Shown: positions 1 to 8,563 of the stretch, piece by piece
Position numbering within the stretch: position 1 is the stretch's first letter
How the letters are laid out: every line of letters begins with the position of its first letter
From: Acidaminobacter hydrogenoformans DSM 2784
Lineage (GTDB): Bacteria > Bacillota > Clostridia > Peptostreptococcales > Acidaminobacteraceae
Length of the DNA: 64,000 bases
Direction: 5' to 3'
Assembly: GCF_900103005.1 (NCBI RefSeq)
Contig: NZ_FMWL01000003.1
Span: forward strand, 124,001 to 188,000
The notes under the pieces: model-generated
Database searches by the model: none
What the model was told of the DNA's origin: nothing
What the model saw: only the letters and a program-made list of their open reading frames with translations
Position numbers and translations under genes: made by a program

Positions 1-45
1 CTGGCGCTCAGTACCACTGGTTGAACCACGTCTTTCATTTCTCAC

Positions 46-681
46 TTATTCTGTCGCTTTTTTCTCCTGAACCAACACCGCCCGCACCGGCGACGCCTCC
101 GCCCCTATGATCTTAAGCGGCAACGCGATCAGCTTATAATCCCCCGGTTCAATATTCTTGAGCATCAAACCCTCCAGGATCATGACCCCGGCCTCGAAAA
201 GCACCTTGTGCGTGGGATGGCCCTCCTGACCCCTTTCGATCCCAAGGCCATCCGTCCCCACGCCTTTGACGCCGAGTTCAGCCAGGTATTTCGCCGCTTC
301 CAGTCCAAGGTAGACAAAGCCCGGATCAAAAGCCTCCGAGAAGCTGTTGCGCGTCTTTATCAGCACAAATGCCCCCGGCTGGACCTCAAATGGCTCCAGG
401 TCAGAACGGCTGATCTCGCCCTCCAGCTCCGTCAGCGCGATCACGCGACAAGCTGTCAGCACGGAGGTCATCGCCACCTCGTCAATGGCACTTCCCCCAG
501 GAAGCATGTGCAGCGGCGCGTCCAGGTGCGTCCCGGTGTGCAGGTCCAGTTCCAAAGTGCTGCTTGTGACACCATCAACCGCCACCTTCTTATGAAAGGT
601 CAGCTTGGGCCGTCGCCCCTTGTCGTTCTTGTACACCGGCATCTCCTCATGAATGGGCATGCTGATATCATAAAGCTTCAT
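46..681 (-). CDS. Cyclase family protein (kynurenine formamidase-like metal hydrolase)
   Basis: A 211-residue protein of the cyclase family (Pfam Cyclase), which hydrolyses N-formyl or cyclic amide substrates using a divalent metal. The family metal site HTGTHLDAPLH is at residues 48-58, giving H48, H52, D54 and H58 as likely ligands. The length is normal for the family. The start ATG at 681 follows a GGGGGGAGAAGC ribosome binding site. No kynurenine pathway gene lies nearby, so the substrate cannot be inferred. The 45 bases between its stop and the left window edge hold nothing recognisable. Confidence 0.85.
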   Translation of the reverse strand: MKLYDISMPIHEEMPVYKNDKGRRPKLTFHKKVAVDGVTSSTLELDLHTGTHLDAPLHMLPGGSAIDEVAMTSVLTACRVIALTELEGEISRSDLEPFEVQPGAFVLIKTRNSFSEAFDPGFVYLGLEAAKYLAELGVKGVGTDGLGIERGQEGHPTHKVLFEAGVMILEGLMLKNIEPGDYKLIALPLKIIGAEASPVRAVLVQEKKATE

Positions 682-766
682 GCTTCTCCCCCCGCTTTCC
701 TGATTAATGCCGCCGGCGTCCTCAGATACCAGCCGCGGTCAGTGTTCTTCAAAAAACATCAAGTGC

Positions 767-780
767 TTTTGCCGATGGTC
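767..780 (+). repeat. Copy of the TTTTGCCGATGGTC dispersed motif
   Basis: One copy of a 14-base motif found about a dozen times in the window on both strands. Here it lies in the short gap between the cyclase gene and the 3' end of zwf, preceded by AAGTGC. No partner arm makes a hairpin here. Confidence 0.6.
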
Positions 781-784
781 ACTT

Positions 785-2173
785 TCACACCCGCCCCAGC
801 ACATCCCGCCCCGCCTCATAGCGCAGCAGCCTTTCCGGATGCGCCCTGACGTACGCCACAGCCGGGTCCACCAGTTCCCAGGCCGCTTCAATTTCACCCC
901 AGGACGCGAACAGCGTCAAATCCCCCTTGAGCGCATCTATCAACAATTTTTCGTAAGCTTCTGGAGATTTTTCTCCAATAAGACAGCTTTGACAGTAGTC
1001 CAACTCCCTCTCGACGATCTCCGCCTCTGAACTGGGCGCCAATACATTGAACCGAATCCGCACGCCCTCCTCAGGCTGTACATTGATCTCTATTGAGTTT
1101 GGCGTTACGACGCCGTCCATTTGATCCGCCAATTTTGCGGCCTTCATCTTGATCTCAATGACCGTTTTCTTCTCGCTGAGCTTCTTGCCTGTCACCAGTT
1201 TAAACGGTACACCCTGCCAGCGAGGCGCGTCAATCTCAAGCATCAGCGACGCGAACGTCTCAGTACCCGAGTCTGGCGCTACACCCTCTTCATCCAAAAA
1301 ACCATTTTCGCTTTCTGAGCCGGTATACTGGCCAAACTGACTCTCTTCCAAATTCAGCTTCATCTGACGCAGCGACTGGATTTTAGACCGTCTTACTGCC
1401 TCAGTCCCAAGATCCTCAGGCGCGTCCATGGCCACGAGGGCCGCCATCTGAAGCATGTGGCTCTGCACCATGTCCCGCAGCGCGCCCGCCTTGTCGTAAT
1501 AGCCGCCGCGACCTTCAATGCCAAGAGTTTCCAAAGCATAGAGGTTGACTTCTTCAATATAATCCTTGCACCAGACCGCGTCAAAAATCGCGTTCGAAAA
1601 GCGCAGCGAAAACAAGTTGCGCAGCATGGCTTTGCCTAAATAATGGTCAATTCTAAATATGGCCGACTCGTCAAAATAACGGCTGATCCTCTCATTATAC
1701 TCTACCGCGGAAGCGAGGTCGTAACCAAAGGGCTTTTCTATAAGTATCGCAGCGGTCCCCTCTTCCGCGATGTCGCTGCCGCGGATCGTCCTCGCAAGTC
1801 TCCCAAAATGCTCAGGCATGGTCGCCAAAATGAACAGGGATCTGGACGGCGCGCCGTAAATTTCCTCAAGCTCCGCCTTTATATCCGCCAGGGATTTCTC
1901 TGCAGATATTACAGCTGGATCTTCAGGCTCCTCAAGGTGGTCAAAGTCCATTTGAACATAGAAAAGTCTATCCAGAAGTCCATTCAGACTCACTTCGCAG
2001 ACGGACTCGCAGGTCTTTTCCACATAGGCCCTGAAAACACTTTGCCTGACTTGTTTTCTCGATATGCCCACAATGACAAGCTCCCGCCCGTCCTGAAGCA
2101 GCTTCGCAAGGGCAGGCAGCAATTTACGGCGGCTGAGATCACCGGTTACCCCAAAAATCCAGATGTAATCCAT
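785..2173 (-). CDS. zwf: Glucose-6-phosphate dehydrogenase
   Basis: Oxidises glucose 6-phosphate to 6-phosphogluconolactone with NAD(P)+, the first step of the oxidative pentose phosphate pathway. The dinucleotide motif GVTGDLSRRKL is at residues 8-18 and the active-site motif RIDHYLGK at about 174-181, both diagnostic. I start at the ATG ending at 2173 (462 aa) because GAAAGGAGG sits 7 bases upstream; a longer reading to 2212 lacks such a site and would overlap gnd. gnd ends at 2175, one base upstream, so the two consecutive pathway enzymes are translationally linked. Confidence 0.95.
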   Translation of the reverse strand: MDYIWIFGVTGDLSRRKLLPALAKLLQDGRELVIVGISRKQVRQSVFRAYVEKTCESVCEVSLNGLLDRLFYVQMDFDHLEEPEDPAVISAEKSLADIKAELEEIYGAPSRSLFILATMPEHFGRLARTIRGSDIAEEGTAAILIEKPFGYDLASAVEYNERISRYFDESAIFRIDHYLGKAMLRNLFSLRFSNAIFDAVWCKDYIEEVNLYALETLGIEGRGGYYDKAGALRDMVQSHMLQMAALVAMDAPEDLGTEAVRRSKIQSLRQMKLNLEESQFGQYTGSESENGFLDEEGVAPDSGTETFASLMLEIDAPRWQGVPFKLVTGKKLSEKKTVIEIKMKAAKLADQMDGVVTPNSIEINVQPEEGVRIRFNVLAPSSEAEIVERELDYCQSCLIGEKSPEAYEKLLIDALKGDLTLFASWGEIEAAWELVDPAVAYVRAHPERLLRYEAGRDVLGRV

Positions 2174-2174
2174 C

Positions 2175-3071
2175 TTAATCCTCCTTTCGCGCCTCATGAC
2201 CTCCAAACTCATACCGCATCATGCTCAGAAGCTTCGCGCCAAACCCGTCACTTTGCGTCGAATAACGCTTAAAGAGCGACAGGGCAATAGTTTCAACTGG
2301 CACTTTCAGTCTGAGTGCCTCTTCCACAGTCCACAAACCTTCTCCGCTGGAACTCACTACAGGCATTAACGCTTCAACCGCTTCTGGCGACCTGAGGGAT
2401 CTGGCTGTAATGCCCATCAGAAACCCCTCTATAATTGAGCCGTGGTCATAAACCTGAGCAATTTTTTCGAGATCAAACCCATATTCAGATTTTTTCAGGA
2501 TGTCAAACCCCTCAGAAATGGCTTGCATCATAGCGTACTCTATACCATTGTGGACCATTTTGACATAATGGCCAGCGCCCGCTCTTCCAAAATAGCCACA
2601 GCCGCCTTCAACTGCCAGGTCCTTGAATAAGGGTTCAAGGCTCAGATAAGCTTCCCTTGGACCGCCCACCATCAGACAGGCACCTTCAAGGGCCCCTTTC
2701 ATCCCGCCGCTTGTGCCAACATCCAGATAATTGATTTCCCTCGAAGCCAAAAATGCTGCACGGCTAATAGAGTCCTCAAAATGTGAGTTCCCGCCATCAA
2801 TAATTATGTCACCCTTTTTTAGATAGGGCAGCAACAGATCAACGGTATCGTCGACCGCGTCTCCAGCGGGGACCATCATCCAAAGGATCTTAGGTGTGTC
2901 CAGCTTTTCCAAAAAGGCTTTTGTTTCCATAGTGGCGTTAAGCCCCTCCTCCCTGAGTGCAGTCACTCGTGACGCCGTGCGCGTCAAAACAACCACCTCA
3001 TGGCCGTGACGAATCATATTATGAGCAAGGCCCAAACCCATCTTTCCTGCGCCAATCAAACCAATTTTCAA
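2175..3071 (-). CDS. gnd: 6-phosphogluconate dehydrogenase, short (YqeC/GntZ-like) type
   Basis: Converts 6-phosphogluconate to ribulose 5-phosphate and CO2. At 298 residues it belongs to the short class (the classical enzyme is about 470), whose members are often NAD+-linked. The N-terminal GAGKMG nucleotide loop is at residues 7-12, the substrate motif GTSGG at about 119-123, and the catalytic K171 and N175 lie in HYVKMVHNG. The start is a TTG at 3071 preceded by AAGGAGGG; a longer ATG reading to 3107 would run into the upstream YccF gene (ends 3088). First gene of a gnd-zwf pair. Confidence 0.92.
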   Translation of the reverse strand: MKIGLIGAGKMGLGLAHNMIRHGHEVVVLTRTASRVTALREEGLNATMETKAFLEKLDTPKILWMMVPAGDAVDDTVDLLLPYLKKGDIIIDGGNSHFEDSISRAAFLASREINYLDVGTSGGMKGALEGACLMVGGPREAYLSLEPLFKDLAVEGGCGYFGRAGAGHYVKMVHNGIEYAMMQAISEGFDILKKSEYGFDLEKIAQVYDHGSIIEGFLMGITARSLRSPEAVEALMPVVSSSGEGLWTVEEALRLKVPVETIALSLFKRYSTQSDGFGAKLLSMMRYEFGGHEARKED

Positions 3072-3087
3072 ACCGAACCCTCCTTTC

Positions 3088-3450
3088 TTACCTGACAGTC
3101 GCGCCAAAAGGCATCAGAGACAGCTGCGCGAATTTGAAATGCTGAAACCCAAAAGGAATGCCAATGACCGTGATACAAAACAGCGCACCTATTACCAGGT
3201 GACCAATTGCCAGCTCCCAGCCAAAAAGGACCAGCCACAGAATGTTGAGAAGAAGCCCCCCAACGCCAAAATTGCCAAGCGTCACCGTTTTCCCAAATGG
3301 CCACAGGACAAGCCCCGCAATTTTAAAGCACTGCACACCAAAGGGAATCCCTATGACGGTGATACACATGAGAAGACCTGCAATACTCCAGGCAATCGCG
3401 CCTATGATCCCGCCAAACACAAGCCATATCAAGTTACCAATAAAATTCAT
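3088..3450 (-). CDS. YccF domain membrane protein
   Basis: A 120-residue integral membrane protein with two copies of the YccF-type hydrophobic repeat, each containing a CITVIGIPFG motif (about residues 29-38 and 91-100). The family is widespread but has no established function. It is read in the same direction as gnd, with its stop 17 bases before the gnd TTG start, so it may be cotranscribed with gnd and zwf. Confidence 0.85.
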   Translation of the reverse strand: MNFIGNLIWLVFGGIIGAIAWSIAGLLMCITVIGIPFGVQCFKIAGLVLWPFGKTVTLGNFGVGGLLLNILWLVLFGWELAIGHLVIGALFCITVIGIPFGFQHFKFAQLSLMPFGATVR

Positions 3451-3493
3451 AATGTCTTACCTCCCAAAAGGCACAGCCCAAAGCACACCGCGC

Positions 3494-4516
3494 TTATGGC
3501 GTTTCAACCGACCCATCCGCATACCGGGCGAAACGCCCCTGACCCTGAGGATTTACCGGATCAGGGCGGTCCCAAGGCCAGCCCCCAAACGCGGTGGCCT
3601 GATAATCCCTCGAAGCTGCCACAATCTCTTCACGCGTGTTCATGACAAAAGGGCCATACTGAACCACAGGCTCATTAATGGGCTCCGCCTCAAGAAGAAG
3701 AAACTTGGCAGCCGTATTGCCATTTTCAATGCGAATCACTTCGCCACCTTCCAGGGCTATACCGTGATAGGACGGGAGCGCCACACCCTCCAGCATCAAC
3801 CCATCGCCTTCATAAAAATAAAGCATTCTATTTAAGGAACCTGAAACTGCCGGCAGCGTCAAGACCGCGCCCGGCGCCATTTCTGCCAGCCAGATAGATA
3901 CTTTGTTGCCTTCATCCGCCGCCCAGGAGTTGGGCGTTGGCTTCAGACCCACAGCGCCCTCCAGCTTACCGCTGATCAACCGCACCTTTGATTCTCTTCC
4001 TTCTGAATCCAGGAGCTTGACAATAGGAATCTTTTCCGACCATAACATCTTGTAATTCGGTTCAACAAATTTGTCCTTCGCCGGCAGGTTGAGCCAGATC
4101 TGAAACAACTCCAGTGGATTCGGTTTGTCCTGATAGACCAGCGGGAACATCTCCGCGTGCTGCATGCCGCTGCCTGCCGTCATCCACTGGACATCCCCGC
4201 CGCCATACCGGCCTGTCGCGCCACTGGAATCCGAATGGTCCACCAACCCTTCCAAAACAACCGTCACCGTTTCAAACCCCCTGTGAGGGTGCTCCGGGAA
4301 GCCGGGCACTTTGCGTCCGTGATACATGCTCCAGCCGCTTGGGTGCTGAAAATCACTGCCAAGGGCCCTATTCCCAAGGGCTTTTGCCGATGGTCCCTGT
4401 GCCCCATCCCCCACAGGATAAGCATCTTTATGATGCACACAAAACAAAAACGGATCTTGAACCGGCCAATTGAAGCCAAGCGGAAAAATATTTTTGTCAT
4501 GGACTGCTTTTGTCAT
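3494..4516 (-). CDS. Pirin family protein
   Basis: A bicupin protein of 340 residues. The N-terminal cupin carries the pirin metal site: HPHRGFE at 76-82 and H120/E122 in the WMTAGSGMQHAE block. Pirins of this class bind iron; some show quercetinase activity and others act as redox-sensitive partners, so the function here is open. The start ATG at 4516 follows GAGGGAGGAT. A copy of the dispersed TTTTGCCGATGGTC motif (4382-4395) lies inside the coding sequence. Confidence 0.88.
   Translation of the reverse strand: MTKAVHDKNIFPLGFNWPVQDPFLFCVHHKDAYPVGDGAQGPSAKALGNRALGSDFQHPSGWSMYHGRKVPGFPEHPHRGFETVTVVLEGLVDHSDSSGATGRYGGGDVQWMTAGSGMQHAEMFPLVYQDKPNPLELFQIWLNLPAKDKFVEPNYKMLWSEKIPIVKLLDSEGRESKVRLISGKLEGAVGLKPTPNSWAADEGNKVSIWLAEMAPGAVLTLPAVSGSLNRMLYFYEGDGLMLEGVALPSYHGIALEGGEVIRIENGNTAAKFLLLEAEPINEPVVQYGPFVMNTREEIVAASRDYQATAFGGWPWDRPDPVNPQGQGRFARYADGSVETP
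4382..4395 (+). repeat. Copy of the TTTTGCCGATGGTC motif inside the pirin gene
   Basis: Exact 14-base copy, preceded by GGGC as in several intergenic copies. Its presence in a coding sequence between conserved blocks (around residues 40-46) suggests an insertion tolerated in a loop, or chance. Confidence 0.5.
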
Positions 4517-4544
4517 TTTTATCCTCCCTCGAATGCTCGGTTAT

Positions 4545-5804
4545 TCAATCAAGAAACCCCTCATAGAGCGGGAAGCGCTCCGCCAGAGCTTCAACTTCCA
4601 TACTTATAGTCTTCATAGCCTCTGGCTGATCGTGGTTTTCCGCAGCGCGCGTCATGAGCGCCGCGATCTCACGCATCTCACCAGGCCCCATGCCTTTAAT
4701 GGTCATGGCCGTCACGCCAACCCTGATGCCGCTGGTCACCATAGGCTTCTCTGGATCCATTGGGATCATATTCTTGTTGACCGTGATCCCTACACTTTCA
4801 AGAATCTGTTCATAACGCTTTCCCGTCAATTTTTTCGACCTGAGGTCCAGCAGCAAAAGGTGATTGTCTGTCCCACCTGAAACGAGCCTGAAACCATTTT
4901 CCTCCAGAGCCTCACCCAAGGCAGCGGCATTGTTCAGGACATTTTCAGCATATGCTTTAAATTGATTCGTCATGGCATAGCCAAAGGTAAACGCTTTTGC
5001 CGCCATAGTATGCATGTGCATGGAGCCTTGGATCCCGGGAAATACAGCTTGATCCACCGCTTTGGCATAAGCTTCCCTGCATAGGATAAAGCCCCCTCTT
5101 GCCCCCGCCAGGGTCTTCGTTGTCGTGGAGGTCACAAAATCCGCGTAAGGCACCGGACTTGGAATGACGCCAGCAGCGATCAGGCCCGCTATATGGGCAA
5201 TGTCCACAAAGAAATAGGCACTGACGGATTTCGCAATCTGTGCCAGCCTTTCGTAATCAATGCGCCTTGGATAAGCACTCGCGCCGGCCACAATCATTTT
5301 GGGCCTGTGCTGGTTCGCCAGACGCTCAACACTTTCATAGTCAATGGTTTCCGTGACAGGATCCAGTCCATAGTCGTAAAACTCATACGTCCTACCTGAG
5401 AAATTCATGGCATAGCCATGGGTCAAGTGTCCGCCCTGATCAAGCTTCATCCCCAAAATTTTGTCACCAGGCTTAAGGACAGAAAAATAAACCGCTTGAT
5501 TGGCGCTGGAACCGCCAAGAGGCTGAATGTTGGCATGCTCAGCGCCAAACAATGCCTTCGCCCGTTCAATACCCAGCCGTTCCATATCATCCATGACACC
5601 GCAGCCCGCATGATACCGCTTTCCCGGATACCCCTCCGCTGTCTTGTTCGTGAGAACAGAGCCCTGCAGCTCCATGATTTCCGGCGGTACAAAGCTTTCG
5701 GAAGCGATGAGTTCAAGGCCCTTTCTCTGTCGCCTCAGTTCTCTTTCGCAAATTTCATAGAGCTGTGGATCTGAATGCTTTAAGTTTTCCAGTCTTTTTG
5801 CCAA
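4545..5804 (-). CDS. glyA: Serine hydroxymethyltransferase-like PLP enzyme (divergent)
   Basis: A 419-residue fold-type I PLP enzyme aligned end to end with SHMT, which interconverts serine and glycine with tetrahydrofolate. D201, H204 and the PLP lysine K230 are present. However, the His that precedes the lysine in canonical SHMT (THKTLRGPRGG) is Thr here (TTKTLAGARGG), and the canonical GGPLMH segment reads GSMHMH. It may therefore be a specialised paralogue acting on another beta-hydroxy amino acid. Its start at 5804 has a GGAGGTGTC ribosome binding site. The glyA symbol is by family only. Confidence 0.8.
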   Translation of the reverse strand: MAKRLENLKHSDPQLYEICERELRRQRKGLELIASESFVPPEIMELQGSVLTNKTAEGYPGKRYHAGCGVMDDMERLGIERAKALFGAEHANIQPLGGSSANQAVYFSVLKPGDKILGMKLDQGGHLTHGYAMNFSGRTYEFYDYGLDPVTETIDYESVERLANQHRPKMIVAGASAYPRRIDYERLAQIAKSVSAYFFVDIAHIAGLIAAGVIPSPVPYADFVTSTTTKTLAGARGGFILCREAYAKAVDQAVFPGIQGSMHMHTMAAKAFTFGYAMTNQFKAYAENVLNNAAALGEALEENGFRLVSGGTDNHLLLLDLRSKKLTGKRYEQILESVGITVNKNMIPMDPEKPMVTSGIRVGVTAMTIKGMGPGEMREIAALMTRAAENHDQPEAMKTISMEVEALAERFPLYEGFLD

Positions 5805-5827
5805 CGGTAGACACCTCCGAAGTATTT

Positions 5828-6601
5828 TTAAATCTCGACAAAACGCTTATAAAATGCCTGGACGACCTTGCTCAGGCCAGGGTCCAGCCTGGAAAAAATT
5901 CTGTAGCGCTCATTGTCTGTGAGCCCAAACTCCGCTTCTGCAATGGCCCCGGCCATGCATGCCAGCGTGTCACTGTCCCCGCCTATGGAGATGGCGTTTC
6001 GGATGGCATCCTCAAGGCTTGTGGACTCCAGCCAGGCCCTAATGGCTTGAGGTACAGAGCCCTGACATGAGACATCAAATCTATACCAGCTTCGAATGCT
6101 GTCTATAGGCTCGCTGAGATCATAATCAAAAGTTGTTTCAATCCAGCTTCGGACAGTTTCGCGGTCCTTGCCCTGCCGCGTCAAAAAGACCGCGCCGGCT
6201 ATAGCCTTTGCACCCTTGACGCCCTCTGGGTGGTTATGGGTCACCTCAGCTGTCGCGGCGGCCATATCAAGGCTTTCCTGCAATGTATCACAAGCCCAGG
6301 CCACAGGACTTACCCGCATAGCCGCACCATTCCCGTAACTGTTGTAAGGTGTTTCAGACCCGGAAAGCGCCCAGTTCGCAAAGCCGGATCCAAAGCCCGC
6401 ATGCGGATACCGGAGAAAATAGCTGCGGTACCTTTCCGAGAAGGACAGTCCTTCCAAAATAGCCTCCATTGTCGCGACAGTGAGTACCGTGTCATCTGTA
6501 AAGCGGCTGACATGCGTCCATAAGTCTACCTCTTTCGACTTGACATTATGGTGCTCAAAAAACGACCCGCATATATCGCCATAAATGGCACCAAGCATAG
6601 G
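5828..6601 (-). CDS. ADP-ribosylglycohydrolase family protein
   Basis: A 257-residue protein of the DraG/ARH family, which removes ADP-ribose from modified proteins or small molecules using two Mg2+ ions. The N-terminal metal motif FTDDT and the C-terminal GGDSDT motif, both with metal-binding aspartates, are intact. I prefer the ATG ending at 6601, preceded by AGAGGTGAT; the upstream ATG at 6625 has no ribosome binding site. It lies 23 bases upstream of the SHMT-like gene and is probably cotranscribed with it. Confidence 0.85.
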   Translation of the reverse strand, partial: PMLGAIYGDICGSFFEHHNVKSKEVDLWTHVSRFTDDTVLTVATMEAILEGLSFSERYRSYFLRYPHAGFGSGFANWALSGSETPYNSYGNGAAMRVSPVAWACDTLQESLDMAAATAEVTHNHPEGVKGAKAIAGAVFLTRQGKDRETVRSWIETTFDYDLSEPIDSIRSWYRFDVSCQGSVPQAIRAWLESTSLEDAIRNAISIGGDSDTLACMAGAIAEAEFGLTDNERYRIFSRLDPGLSKVVQAFYKRFVEI

Positions 6602-6706
6602 ATCACCTCTAAAAATAATTTTCATACTAAGAAATTAAGCAGTGTTGACTGACCAATAGCACGGCCTCTGCCTTAGACTGACTTCTTGCAATAATACCCC
6701 CCTAAG

Positions 6707-6745
6707 AAAAAAATACACGCCCGATCAATTTATTAGGGCGTGTAT
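6707..6745 (-). terminator. Orphan minus-strand terminator hairpin
   Basis: ATACACGCCC pairs with GGGCGTGTAT across a 13-base loop; on the minus strand the stem is followed by seven T. No minus-strand gene lies immediately upstream of it (to the right), so either a short untranslated RNA ends here or the hairpin acts otherwise. The rest of 6602-6882 holds only AT-rich promoter-like sequence, including TATAAT at 6821-6826. Confidence 0.6.
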
Positions 6746-6882
6746 CTCTTGGAGCATCTCTTTTTAATTATAATTAACAGAATATTCGCATATTTTTAAC
6801 ACAAATCGTTCGTCGAGTAGTATAATATAGGTAACAGAAGCGCTACAGAGTTTTGCCACATGCTGACGAGGAGGGATCTCTT

Positions 6883-7185
6883 ATGAGTAACCAACTTTAC
6901 CGACGTGAAGCTTTTGTTGTCATCCCTGTCGCCAATGGTTATATTGTGCACAATACTGCCAAGGACTTTAAGGCGGGTCATACCCATCTGAAGTCCTTTT
7001 CTGTTGCCAGAAACCTCATTGAACTGTGCTTGAACAAAAAAATGCCAAAGACCAGAAACCACTATTTGATCGACAGCCTTGCCCGCATTACAGACTCGCC
7101 GGACTATAAACGTCAGCTGCTCGAGCTTCTGGAAACTCGCAGGCGAAAAGGGCCAAAACCCGCTTGTCACAAGCGGGCGGGGTAA
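6883..7185 (+). CDS. Small hypothetical protein
   Basis: A 100-residue basic protein with no family that I recognise. It begins at ATG 6883 behind a GAGGAGGGA ribosome binding site, with a TATAAT box at 6821-6826. The body (to about residue 85) looks like a compact soluble domain with an amphipathic C-terminal part; the tail is Lys/Arg rich. The last codons contain the palindrome CCCGCTTG-TCA-CAAGCGGG, which could form a hairpin in the mRNA end. The gene stands alone, transcribed opposite to its left neighbours. Confidence 0.65.
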   Translation: MSNQLYRREAFVVIPVANGYIVHNTAKDFKAGHTHLKSFSVARNLIELCLNKKMPKTRNHYLIDSLARITDSPDYKRQLLELLETRRRKGPKPACHKRAG

Positions 7186-7327
7186 GCGTTTTGTCCAAGC
7201 CACTTCTGAATTTCTGCCGCGTCTCCTTATGAGCCGTTGATTGAGGACTTTTTTTCAGGTTCAAAGTATGTTAAAATTCAGCAGGGTCTCCCCGCTTAGA
7301 ACGAATCACAAAGGAGGCGCATCCTGT

Positions 7328-7603
7328 ATGCCCCCATTATTGCTGTATTATCTGCTCCTCATCAATCTGATTGCCTGGATGCTGTGCTGGTATGACAAAC
7401 GCGCCGCAATCCGCCAGAATTGGCGCGTAAGAGAACGCACCCTGCTTTTATATGCTGCAGCTGGCGGATCCGCTGGGTTATATCTTGGTATGAAAACCTT
7501 CCGACATAAGACAAAGCACCTGAAGTTTACTGTGCTTGTGCCGCTGCTATTGCTGATACAATCGGCAGGGCTGGTCTGGTTTTTTGTCATTAGGACCTCG
7601 TAA
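7328..7603 (+). CDS. DUF1294 family membrane protein
   Basis: A 91-residue membrane protein with three predicted membrane segments and the DUF1294 signature (N-terminal YDKRAA, then RVRE and a GG-containing helix, then KTFRHKTKHLKF). The function of the family is unknown. The start ATG at 7328 follows AAAGGAGG; the longer reading from 7241 has no ribosome binding site. It is followed by a strong terminator. Confidence 0.85.
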   Translation: MPPLLLYYLLLINLIAWMLCWYDKRAAIRQNWRVRERTLLLYAAAGGSAGLYLGMKTFRHKTKHLKFTVLVPLLLLIQSAGLVWFFVIRTS

Positions 7604-7605
7604 TT

Positions 7606-7637
7606 GAGCCGCTTATTTAATCAAGCGGCTTTTTTTT
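7606..7637 (+). terminator. Intrinsic terminator after the DUF1294 gene
   Basis: GAGCCGCTT pairs with AAGCGGCT around an AT-rich loop and is followed by a run of T on the plus strand, a few bases after the stop codon. Confidence 0.9.
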
Positions 7638-7645
7638 AATGGGCA

Positions 7646-7676
7646 AATAAAAAGCTGGCACATACGCGCCAGCTTT
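7646..7676 (-). terminator. Intrinsic terminator of the YihY gene
   Basis: AAAGCTGGC pairs with GCCAGCTTT; on the minus strand the stem runs into TTTTTATTT. It lies just after the stop of the YihY-like gene, back to back with the plus-strand terminator. Confidence 0.88.
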
Positions 7677-7687
7677 ACCTAAGTAAA

Positions 7688-8515
7688 TTATGCTTCTCTT
7701 TTCCTGTAAGCTTTGGTAATCGAAATAACCTCGCCCCCCAGCATCAGAATCATACCGGTAAAATAGAACCAGATCATCAGCACCACCACCGCGGCTAAGG
7801 ATCCATAGACTATGGAGATATTGCTGAAGTTCTGAATAAAAAACGAAAATAGAAACGAGAGTCCAATCCATCCAAAATAAGAAAAGACTGTTCCCGGCAG
7901 CGTCTCCAAAAATTTCAGCTTTAAATTTGGGAGATGCTGATACATTTGAGAAAGCACCAAAAATGGTACCGCAATGACCAAAATCCACCGAATGTACATA
8001 AATAACGTGACAAAAGCCTCCGGGATAGGGATGTAAACCCTAAGGGCATCAATAACGCGGTTGCTGAGGCTTGGCAGAATCAACATGACGACGACTGACA
8101 GCGATAAGCCAAGCGTAAATGCCAGGCTGAGGCCTATCGCCACCAAAGGGGACTTTCTGCCCCCAACTTCAAAAGCTGAGTTGAGCGCCCGCTGAAGGGC
8201 GCCGACTGCCTTCGAGGCTGACCAAAGCGCTGCCAGTATGGAGACGGACAGCACACTGCCCGAATTCGTCGCCAAGTTATTTTTGATGTACTCCTGAACA
8301 ATTGATAGCGCTGCCTGTGGAATAAAATCAAGATTAGGCGAGCTCATCAGGGAATAAGCCACTTCGAGTCTCGACAGGATCGCAAACAAGAAGATCAGAA
8401 AAGGAAAAATGGACAGCACAAAGAAATAGGCCATTTGGGCACTGAACGCCGTCAAATGATGGCGGCCAACCCTTTTAAACATCTCTTTGAAAAAATAGCT
8501 GAAATAGGGCTTCAT
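7688..8515 (-). CDS. YihY/BrkB family membrane protein
   Basis: A 275-residue integral membrane protein with about six transmembrane segments and the YihY/BrkB signature: an N-terminal FSAQMAYFFVLSIFPFL block (residues about 24-40) and SKAVGALQRALN near residue 110. Earlier annotation of the family as RNase BN is known to be wrong, and its role is not established. It follows the folate operon in the same direction, 48 bases after folK, so it may be its last gene. Confidence 0.87.
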   Translation of the reverse strand: MKPYFSYFFKEMFKRVGRHHLTAFSAQMAYFFVLSIFPFLIFLFAILSRLEVAYSLMSSPNLDFIPQAALSIVQEYIKNNLATNSGSVLSVSILAALWSASKAVGALQRALNSAFEVGGRKSPLVAIGLSLAFTLGLSLSVVVMLILPSLSNRVIDALRVYIPIPEAFVTLFMYIRWILVIAVPFLVLSQMYQHLPNLKLKFLETLPGTVFSYFGWIGLSFLFSFFIQNFSNISIVYGSLAAVVVLMIWFYFTGMILMLGGEVISITKAYRKREA

Positions 8516-8563
8516 AAAAAATCCCTCCTTTCAGTAAGGTTCAACTAGGCTAAACGTGGCAAC

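Noticed and set aside
208-849. Long plus-strand ORF opposite the cyclase gene
   Set aside because: Antisense to a gene with intact catalytic motifs and a good ribosome binding site; the product has no family features.
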